DNA of 21,032 nt from Methanobacteriota archaeon (GTDB taxonomy: Archaea > Thermoplasmatota > Poseidoniia > Poseidoniales > Thalassarchaeaceae), in assembly GCA_002727275.1 (NCBI GenBank), contig PBWO01000050.1:1-21032 (forward strand), given 5' to 3'. The notes beneath the pieces were generated by a model. The model was given only the letters and a program-made list of their open reading frames with translations. It ran no database searches and was not told the origin of the DNA. Positions 1 to 6,218 of the stretch are shown piece by piece (position 1 is the first letter of the stretch; each line of letters opens with the position of its first letter). The position numbers were made by a program, and so were the translations under genes.

Positions 1-26
1 CGCTCCACCAACTAAGCTATGTCGGC
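1..26 (-). tRNA. tRNA gene, 5' part only (cut by window edge)
   Basis: Read on the minus strand, bases 26 to 1 give a 7-base acceptor strand (GCCGACA), U8, A9, and a D-arm whose stem GCUU pairs with GAGC and whose loop holds the conserved GG pair. The gene then leaves the window before the anticodon, so the amino acid cannot be told. It lies 40 bases beyond the stop of the GMP synthase gene in the same direction. No promoter of its own is visible, and it could be processed from the purine transcript. Called from pattern only. Confidence 0.75.
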
Positions 27-66
27 CTGACTCGCGGCAGGCTCCACCCTTCATCAAAGAATCGGA

Positions 67-1011
67 TTACTCCCATTCAATTGTGCCTGGTGGTTTGTGG
101 GTGATATCATACACCACACGGTTGACTTGCCCCTTCAATGAATTAGTAATCTCGGTACTGATTTTTGCTAGAATATTGTGAGGTATCTCAGAATATCTTG
201 CGCTCATGCCATCAAGGCTAGTCACTGCCCGGACCACAACAGTCTCTCCGTGGACTCTTACATCTCCGTGGACACCGACACTGCGCACCGGCAGTAGTGC
301 TGCGAAATACTGCCAAGGTAGATCGCATTCACCCCTCTCTGCTGCTTCCTCAAGGTGAGTCTCAACGATATGACAAGCCTGTCTGCAAGACTCTACTCTG
401 TCAGGTGTTAACTCGCCCAGAACCCTGACCGCCAAGCCTGGTCCGGGGAACGGTTGTCGCTCGCTAGAAGGTATGTCGAGTTCTCTGGCAATAGCTCTGA
501 CTTCATCCTTGTAGAATTCTCTTAGCGGTTCGACAATTTCCAACTCGACATCCTCGGGTAGACCGCCTACGTTGTGATGTGACTTGATGACATCCCTCTC
601 GCCTCCGCCCGATTCAATCCAATCCGGAGCTATCGTACCCTGTACGAGGAACTTAGCTCCACACCCTTCCTGTTCTTCTTCAAAGACCCTGATGAACTGC
701 TCGCCGATGATCTTGCGCTTCTCTTCTGGATCAGTTACTCCCGAGAGGTGGCTGAAGAATCTCTCGGACGCATCGACAACCTTCAGCTCAATTCCTAAAT
801 CTGCGAACATCTCGGCGACTTCCTCTGATTCGTTCAAACGCATCAGCCCCGTATCGACATATACACAGTGAAGCATACTCCCGACGGCCCTGTGAGCTAG
901 AACTGCTGCAACCGTGCTGTCAATTCCTCCAGAACAAGCGATAATCGCGACGTCATCAATCTGTGATTGTAGAGCCTCTACCGCCTCGTCTAAGAGGAAC
1001 TGAGTCTGCAC
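67..1011 (-). CDS. guaAB: GMP synthase, ATP pyrophosphatase subunit (GuaAB / subunit B)
   Basis: This subunit uses ATP to adenylate XMP and then aminates it with ammonia to give GMP, the last step of guanine nucleotide synthesis in the cytoplasm. The P-loop-like pyrophosphatase motif SGGIDS is at residues 27-32, QGTIAPDWIES at 124-134, KSHHNVGG at 143-150, RQPFPGPGLAVRVLGE at 185-200, and the family's C-terminal PPGTIEWE closes the protein at 314 residues. There is no glutamine amidotransferase domain; in many archaea that is a separate gene, and it is not in this window. The start is GTG: the only in-frame upstream codons lead to a stop 12 bases away, and a GGGAGTGA ribosome-binding motif lies just before it. 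It begins 4 bases after the purE stop, so the two are surely co-transcribed. Confidence 0.96.
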   Translation of the reverse strand: MQTQFLLDEAVEALQSQIDDVAIIACSGGIDSTVAAVLAHRAVGSMLHCVYVDTGLMRLNESEEVAEMFADLGIELKVVDASERFFSHLSGVTDPEEKRKIIGEQFIRVFEEEQEGCGAKFLVQGTIAPDWIESGGGERDVIKSHHNVGGLPEDVELEIVEPLREFYKDEVRAIARELDIPSSERQPFPGPGLAVRVLGELTPDRVESCRQACHIVETHLEEAAERGECDLPWQYFAALLPVRSVGVHGDVRVHGETVVVRAVTSLDGMSARYSEIPHNILAKISTEITNSLKGQVNRVVYDITHKPPGTIEWE

Positions 1012-1015
1012 AGAT

Positions 1016-1489
1016 TCACTCCCTTAGAGATTCGTCGTCGGCGATTACCTGATTAGTGCGTGCGACTCTCCAATCTGAGTAGGCTGAAGCTAGTTCAGAA
1101 TCTGAAAGAGATAGTATCTGTACTGCTAGTACTGCAGCGTTGTCTCCTCTGTCTACACCTACAGTGGCCACAGGCATTCCGGGCGGCATCTGAACAATTG
1201 AAAGTAGGCTGTCATACTGTACCTTGCCTCCGACTGGTACTCCAATTACCGGCAAAGTGGTCATTGCAGCAACAACGCCTGGAAGGGCAGCGGCCATCCC
1301 TGCCATGCAAATGAAAAGTTTGCACCCGTCAGCAGTGGCAGCTGAGACAACGCCCTCGAGATACTTTGGCGCCCTATGGGCAGAGGCCACTCTGACCTCG
1401 TGAGATATGCCGAACTCGGCGAGGACCGTTGTACACTTGTTGGCTATTGGTAGGTCGGACTTGGAACCTAGAAGAATGCAGATGTCCAT
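1016..1489 (-). CDS. purE: PurE, N5-carboxyaminoimidazole ribonucleotide mutase (AIR carboxylase family)
   Basis: PurE makes carboxyaminoimidazole ribonucleotide in de novo purine synthesis. The protein has 157 residues, a normal length. The phosphate-binding GSKSD is at residues 8-12, the catalytic SAHR at 36-39, and the class I block DSLLSIVQMPPGMPVATV at 93-110. One loop is odd: where class I enzymes usually read GGAAHLPG, this protein reads GMAAALPG (64-71), so the loop histidine is an alanine. The class II signature AGRSN is also missing. LarB, a distant relative, was considered, but LarB lacks the GSxSD/SAHR pair seen here. Start is ATG. It sits between the membrane-protein gene and guaAB, with only 4 bases to guaAB. 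Confidence 0.92.
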   Translation of the reverse strand: MDICILLGSKSDLPIANKCTTVLAEFGISHEVRVASAHRAPKYLEGVVSAATADGCKLFICMAGMAAALPGVVAAMTTLPVIGVPVGGKVQYDSLLSIVQMPPGMPVATVGVDRGDNAAVLAVQILSLSDSELASAYSDWRVARTNQVIADDESLRE

Positions 1490-1536
1490 GACTCAGCGGG
1501 CGGTAGTCGGTACAAATGCCTGCCGTCCAGATTACC

Positions 1537-2355
1537 TCACGGAGGTAGCAGCCTTGTGGGCCAATCCACGCCTAAAATCATAACTTGATGCTCAGATAAT
1601 GTAGTTCGTGCGAGGTCATCTGAAAACGGGTCGTGGACAAATCCAGAGGGGGCAATAAGAGCGATTGCGACAAAACGGTCATCTCCTCTGCTGACCCCAG
1701 TCAGTGTGAATTGGCCAAAATCCGTTTTCAACTTTGCAATAGGTCCACTAGTCCAGAACTCGGAGAGGGTTTTCCAGCCGCTACTCAAAGCTTCTGTGGT
1801 CTTCCAATCTGACGAATCAACAGGCAGAAGCCACCTGCTGGGAGAATTGATGACCACGTCCCTGATCATTGTATAGGTGCGAAACCATGCAAACCAGAAG
1901 ATGGCATAGGATATCCACCCCAATGCTGAGTGAATCGATACATGCAGACCGAATACTATGCATGCAATAGCGAAAGAAGACCAGTCGAATGGAAGAGTAT
2001 GAATTGATCCCACATGAGTTGGTTGAGAAGAACGAATCAGATACAGAGGAACTAGGATTAGTAGCCATGACATAGAGAAGAAGATAGCAGCAACAGTCTG
2101 GTCGTCGACTGGAGTCCTACCTGGAAGAGCAAGGGGCACGGCTGTGATTAGTAAGAAAAAAGGTGACCAAGCCATTGGAAACACGATCCTAGGTGCGACC
2201 GGTCTGAGAGTCTGGCGCAACCACCCCTTCGACGATTCATCTGATAGGGTGTGCCATGAATCTGGAAGTTGTGAATCATTTGCGTAAGGCTGCTTTCTTG
2301 GACCCCCCCAATCCGGAGATCCGGACAGCCAGAGGTGGTCTTGGCTCGTCTGCAT
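1537..2355 (-). CDS. Unrecognised membrane protein, about four helices
   Basis: No family was recognised. The 272-residue protein begins with about 55 polar residues rich in Trp, Pro and Ser and no signal peptide. Hydrophobic segments follow at about 57-77, 87-107, 124-145 and 146-160, and then a soluble C-terminal domain of about 110 residues (rich in Trp, with GQFTLTGVSRGDDRFVAIALIAPSGF at 214-239 shaped like beta strands). The gene starts with ATG 35 bases after gcvPB and ends 47 bases before purE, all in one direction, so it is probably on the glycine/purine transcript. Whether it works with those enzymes, for instance as a transporter or a sensor, cannot be told from sequence. Confidence 0.8.
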   Translation of the reverse strand: MQTSQDHLWLSGSPDWGGPRKQPYANDSQLPDSWHTLSDESSKGWLRQTLRPVAPRIVFPMAWSPFFLLITAVPLALPGRTPVDDQTVAAIFFSMSWLLILVPLYLIRSSQPTHVGSIHTLPFDWSSFAIACIVFGLHVSIHSALGWISYAIFWFAWFRTYTMIRDVVINSPSRWLLPVDSSDWKTTEALSSGWKTLSEFWTSGPIAKLKTDFGQFTLTGVSRGDDRFVAIALIAPSGFVHDPFSDDLARTTLSEHQVMILGVDWPTRLLPP

Positions 2356-2390
2356 GGTCTGCGGGTGGGCCTGATGGTCTTGTTTCTTCG

Positions 2391-3887
2391 CTACTCAGAG
2401 CCAGGGTGGCGTAGTATGAGGTTTCGAGCAGCCCAGACCTCATCCACTCTCCTGACGTTAGTGTTGTGAGGGGCAGTAGTCACCAATTCAGCATCCTCTG
2501 TGAGGATGGCTAGGAAATCATCGGCAAACTTGTCCAGAACCTCGCGGCTCTCAGTCTCAGTGGGCTCAATCATCAAGCATTCTGGGACAATCATCGGGAA
2601 GTAAAGAGTTGGAGACATGTAGCCATAATCTAGTAATCTCTTTGCTACATCTTTTCCGGTAACCCCCGTGGTTTCTTTGAGCGGTTGCATAGAGAGTGTG
2701 AATTCATGCTTCACAACTGCAGCGGGCGCCCCGTCAGTGGGCATAGACGGTATTTCTGCTAGAGTTTCTGGATTCGGATTCATGATTCTAAAACGCAGAT
2801 AGTTCGCATTCAAAACCGCGTGCTCGCTCATCAACTCCAACTCACGACCATAACGACGATAGAAAGCCCATGCACGAACAACCGCTCCAGCATTACCGTG
2901 CCACTGCTGAACCTTTCCGATACTCTTGTCCGGCGTCCTCCAGAAGTATCTGTAGCCATCGCCTGTAGTGCCTTCTCCTTCGTCTTCTTCACGGTCTACC
3001 AAGGGAGATGGCAGATAGTCTGCTAGGTGTGACTTAACCCCAATCGGCCCACTTCCCGGACCTCCTCCTCCATTAGGCTGACTGAATGTCTTGTGCAGGT
3101 TGTAATGAACGGCATCGAAACCCATTCTTCCTGGATCAGTCTTCCCTAGAATCGCATTGAAGTTGGCCCCATCATAGTACATCTGACCTCCTGCAGCATG
3201 TACAACTTCTGCTGCCTCGGCAATCTCGGGTTCGAAGATTCCCAATGTACTTGGATTGGTAATCATCATCGCTGCAGTGTCTTCACCTACGGCCGCCCTG
3301 AGGGCATCTAGATCTAGGCGGCCATCTTCTGCGCTGGGAATCTCAATAATATCGTACCCGCACATCGCTGCAGATGCGGGATTAGTACCATGTGCTGAAT
3401 CGGGTACAATTACCTTGTCTCGTTGCTCATCGCCATTGCTGCGATGATACTCCTGAATGCAACGAATTGCTGTGAATTCTCCTTGTGCCCCGGCTACCGG
3501 TTGCAAGGTGACCTGATCCATTCCAGAGCAGATTTCAAGCATCTCTTGCATCTCGTAGAAAATCGACAAAAGCCCCTGAATTTGGTGCTCTGGTTGCAAT
3601 GGGTGGACCCTGTCAATACCGGGAAGTTGAACGATTCTCTCGTTGATTCTAGGATTGTGCTTCATGGTGCAGGAGCCCAGAGGATAGAATCCGGTATCGA
3701 TACCGAAGTTTCTCTGTGAGAGCCAAGTGTAGTGCCGTACTAATTCTGGCTCACTAGCTCTGGGCCACTTAGGTAGGTTGTTCCGTCTCAGAGATTCTGG
3801 TACAGTCTCATTTGCCCCTTCAATAATCGGCTCTGGCTGAGACCAGCCAGACCCGGCAGCACCGTTGAAATCGAAAATATCGCTCAA
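2391..3887 (-). CDS. gcvPB: Glycine dehydrogenase (decarboxylating) subunit 2, GcvPB
   Basis: This is the C-terminal, PLP-carrying half of the glycine cleavage P-protein, which decarboxylates glycine and passes the aminomethyl group to lipoyl-GcvH. The protein is 498 residues. GSCTMKHNP is at 71-79, and HYNLHKTF at 261-268 holds the PLP lysine, K266, followed by a glycine-rich loop (NGGGGPGSGPIG). Many bacterial and archaeal P-proteins are split in two in this way. The start codon is TTG and overlaps the gcvPA stop by 4 bases (TTGA). A GAGGTG ribosome-binding site at plus-strand 3893-3898, 5 bases before it, supports this start. The product should form a complex with GcvPA. No gcvH or lpd is in the window. 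Confidence 0.97.
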   Translation of the reverse strand: MSDIFDFNGAAGSGWSQPEPIIEGANETVPESLRRNNLPKWPRASEPELVRHYTWLSQRNFGIDTGFYPLGSCTMKHNPRINERIVQLPGIDRVHPLQPEHQIQGLLSIFYEMQEMLEICSGMDQVTLQPVAGAQGEFTAIRCIQEYHRSNGDEQRDKVIVPDSAHGTNPASAAMCGYDIIEIPSAEDGRLDLDALRAAVGEDTAAMMITNPSTLGIFEPEIAEAAEVVHAAGGQMYYDGANFNAILGKTDPGRMGFDAVHYNLHKTFSQPNGGGGPGSGPIGVKSHLADYLPSPLVDREEDEGEGTTGDGYRYFWRTPDKSIGKVQQWHGNAGAVVRAWAFYRRYGRELELMSEHAVLNANYLRFRIMNPNPETLAEIPSMPTDGAPAAVVKHEFTLSMQPLKETTGVTGKDVAKRLLDYGYMSPTLYFPMIVPECLMIEPTETESREVLDKFADDFLAILTEDAELVTTAPHNTNVRRVDEVWAARNLILRHPGSE

Positions 3888-5251
3888 GTGCCCACCTCTT
3901 CGGCCCAGGACGACAATGAGGATACTAGTGCCTCGATATCGGACTGACTTGTGCGCTCATCACAGCCAATTAGCAGGCAGTTGGACATTGAATTCCACCA
4001 CTCCCCCATTGCTAGTCCACCTAACACGCCTGCGTCGTCCATATGAGCAACGGCTTCGCCTGCATCTCCAGGTAGTTTGACAGCGAACTCTCGGAAGTTA
4101 CGAGTATCCGGGTTGGCCAATTCGACACCGGGAATAGCGCAGACTGCTCGCTTGGTTGATTCGGTTGCAGCGGCCACACGAAGCGCCAATCTCTCCAGTC
4201 CTTCGGGGCCGAGTAGAGCCATGTGCATGGCGCCCATCAGTGCGATGAGTGTCTCATTGGAGCAGATGTTGGATGTTGCGCGATGACGTCGAATGTGCTG
4301 CTCGCGAGTAGAGAGTGTGAGGGTGAATGCATCCCTGCCGTCTTCATCGATTGTCTTTCCAACAATTCGCCCGGGCATTAAACGCAAGTATTCCTTCTGA
4401 CAAGCAAAGAGTCCGTAGATTGGCCCTCCCGCTGTCGGACCAATTCCGAACGGCTGGCCCTCCCCTACTACGATATCGGCGCCATAACTTCCGGGTGCCT
4501 TTACTATGCCAAGAGATACTGCATCTACTCCAACAATCAGAGCTGTATTATCGCCTATGATTTCCTTTAGTTGTGCGACTCCCTCATCCAGTTCGCCGAA
4601 CGCATTGGGCTGTTCGACATAGACAGCACATGATCCTGCAGCGGCAGCGGCAGCTTCAAGATCGATTCGTCCATCCAACCCGTGCTCCAATGTGCGCAGT
4701 TCGATACTCCCTCCCTGTGAATAATTCTCAATGACTGAGAGTCTATGCGGCGGCACTAACTTAGAAACGTAGACGATTCCTTTCTGAGTTGCCTTGCGTC
4801 CCTTGACCCTCACGGCACATGTAATTGCCTCGGCTGCAGCAGTACTAGCATCGTACATCGAGACATTTGATACGGGCAATCCAACCAGTTCAGAGACCAT
4901 GGTCTGGAACTCCCACATCGCTTGCAGCATGCCTTGACTGACTTCAGGCTGGTATGGAGTGTAAGAAGTTAGGAACTCTCCGCGAGTTGCAAGCATTGGC
5001 ACCATGGTTGGAACGAAATTGCGAGCCAGTCCCGCAGCGAGGAATGAGGGTCGTGAATCTAGGTCTACATTTGCCCCTAGTAAGCGCTGAGCATCGGCCC
5101 AGATTTCCTCTTCGGACTGCGGTCCGCGTAGAGGCAGGGGGTCAGTTCTTCGGACTTCCTCAGGGATGTCCGAGAACAAGTCTTCCATGGATTCCAGGCC
5201 TATTGCCTTGAGCATTTCTTGCTCACGGCCAAGATTTGGTAACTGGTCCAT
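3884..5251 (-). CDS. gcvPA: Glycine dehydrogenase (decarboxylating) subunit 1, GcvPA
   Basis: This is the N-terminal half of the split glycine cleavage P-protein and partner of GcvPB. The start is taken as the ATG at 5251, giving 455 residues, because the M-x-x-x-P opening matches the usual family N-terminus; a GTG two codons upstream (5257) is also possible. Counted from that GTG, EMLKAIG is at 14-20, LFSDIPEE at 27-34, TSYTPYQPEVSQGMLQAMWE at 97-116 and the MYDASTAAAEA block at 134-144, all typical of GcvPA. It ends inside the first codon of gcvPB, so translation is probably coupled. The gene diverges from an epimerase-like gene across a 121-base region that holds a TGTGA-N6-TCACA dyad. Confidence 0.97.
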   Translation of the reverse strand: MDQLPNLGREQEMLKAIGLESMEDLFSDIPEEVRRTDPLPLRGPQSEEEIWADAQRLLGANVDLDSRPSFLAAGLARNFVPTMVPMLATRGEFLTSYTPYQPEVSQGMLQAMWEFQTMVSELVGLPVSNVSMYDASTAAAEAITCAVRVKGRKATQKGIVYVSKLVPPHRLSVIENYSQGGSIELRTLEHGLDGRIDLEAAAAAAGSCAVYVEQPNAFGELDEGVAQLKEIIGDNTALIVGVDAVSLGIVKAPGSYGADIVVGEGQPFGIGPTAGGPIYGLFACQKEYLRLMPGRIVGKTIDEDGRDAFTLTLSTREQHIRRHRATSNICSNETLIALMGAMHMALLGPEGLERLALRVAAATESTKRAVCAIPGVELANPDTRNFREFAVKLPGDAGEAVAHMDDAGVLGGLAMGEWWNSMSNCLLIGCDERTSQSDIEALVSSLSSWAEEVGT

Positions 5252-5310
5252 TTGCACGCATCCTGCCTCTCGGCGCCCCGAGCAGAATCGCGTCGCCCTT
5301 CAATGTTCGT

Positions 5311-5326
5311 TGTGAGAGTTTTCACA
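5311..5326. promoter_or_regulatory. Dyad TGTGA-N6-TCACA between gcvPA and the divergent gene
   Basis: A perfect 5-base inverted repeat with a 6-base spacer lies in the 121-base region between gcvPA (minus) and the epimerase-like gene (plus). It ends 14 bases before the plus-strand TATA-like box. The shape is that of a site for a dimeric helix-turn-helix regulator. It happens to equal the CRP/FNR consensus of bacteria, but no such regulator is in the window, so the binding protein is unknown. Confidence 0.4.
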
Positions 5327-5340
5327 GACAGCGACATACA

Positions 5341-5348
5341 CTTATTTG
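5341..5348 (+). promoter_or_regulatory. TATA-like box of the epimerase-like gene
   Basis: CTTATTTG is centred about 28 bases before the ATG at 5373. Archaeal transcription starts about 25-27 bases after the box, so this would give a leaderless or nearly leaderless message. No Shine-Dalgarno motif precedes that ATG, which agrees with this reading. The same AT-rich patch could also serve gcvPA on the other strand. Confidence 0.4.
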
Positions 5349-5372
5349 CTCGTTCGAACTGGTAGATGTAAC

Positions 5373-6218
5373 ATGAAGGTCGCAATCGCCTCCGCGGATA
5401 CGTTCGTGGCACCATATCTCGTGGAGATGTTAGGTGACTCTGGCATCGTAGTCTCTGAGGAAGCTCTAGGCGATCCTATGGCTCTCGACGCCTTACTGAC
5501 TCCATGCAGTGCCCTGATTCACATCAATTCACGTCCAGTCGACTCGAGTGTCGATAGAACTGACAGGGAAGCCTACATCTCGATGCGTGAATCCTCTAGG
5601 CCAATACTTGATGCTGTTGACAGGCACGGTGGACTCCACTTAGTTATCCTAGGGACTCTCAGAGTGCATCCTCAATGGGAGCCGGGTGAAGCATACTACG
5701 GAGACGATTCAACTCTGGCTCCTCGGGATACTGCTGCTGAAGGTCAATTGTGGATGGAGGAGAATGCTCTGGAGCGAGCTGAGGCCGAGCGGCCCGTGAG
5801 TATCATCAGGGCGTCTAATGTCCAAGGAGTTCCTCTCGATGGACCTCCCGGCAATGGTCTACTGCACAAGTGGGCCGAGGAATGTCAGATTGGATGGATT
5901 AACATCCCAGGAGACGGTTCGAACATCAAGGACTTCGTTCATGTTCAAGATCTAGTCCGAGTAGTAGATGCGGTGCTCGCGAACCCACCGCCTACGAGAG
6001 ATAGTATAGCCGTAGGTTCGGGCAAGGGAATTAGCATGGAGGAGTTGGCTGGGATTTACAATTCCAGAACCGGTTGCGATACCGAGTTCGGACAGAGTGA
6101 TGTTGGAGAGGTTTTCGGAATGGTGGATGCGTGGGCACTTCAGGAGAGGTTTGGATTCAAGCCTGAAATCAGCCTTGAAGAGATGATTGAGGAGGCTTTT
6201 GAGGCCGCTGGTCACTGA
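5373..6218 (+). CDS. NAD-dependent epimerase/dehydratase-like protein (extended SDR) with degenerate active site
   Basis: The 281-residue protein has the layout of an extended short-chain dehydrogenase/reductase. The most family-like stretch is the C-terminal half, with IIRASNVQGV at 144-153 and GDGSNIKDFVHVQDLVRVVDA at 180-200, the place of the usual GDG-x-x-RDFVHVDD motif. The N-terminal Rossmann loop reads ASADTFVA (6-13) where GxxGxxG is expected, and the usual Ser and YxxxK catalytic residues are replaced (around LGTLRVH 93-99 and DTAAEGQ 119-125). It may bind a nucleotide sugar or act as a non-catalytic NmrA-like sensor rather than an enzyme; that is inference. The ATG at 5373 is preferred to the TTG at 5346 because the beta strand MKVAIAS begins there and a TATA-like box fits. 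Its stop overlaps the convergent neighbour by 7 bases. Confidence 0.85.
   Translation: MKVAIASADTFVAPYLVEMLGDSGIVVSEEALGDPMALDALLTPCSALIHINSRPVDSSVDRTDREAYISMRESSRPILDAVDRHGGLHLVILGTLRVHPQWEPGEAYYGDDSTLAPRDTAAEGQLWMEENALERAEAERPVSIIRASNVQGVPLDGPPGNGLLHKWAEECQIGWINIPGDGSNIKDFVHVQDLVRVVDAVLANPPPTRDSIAVGSGKGISMEELAGIYNSRTGCDTEFGQSDVGEVFGMVDAWALQERFGFKPEISLEEMIEEAFEAAGH

Noticed and set aside
5258..5345. Possible glycine riboswitch before gcvPA
   Set aside because: The leader has a short CTCGG/CCGAG hairpin, but the conserved glycine-aptamer core could not be recognised, and such riboswitches are mainly bacterial.
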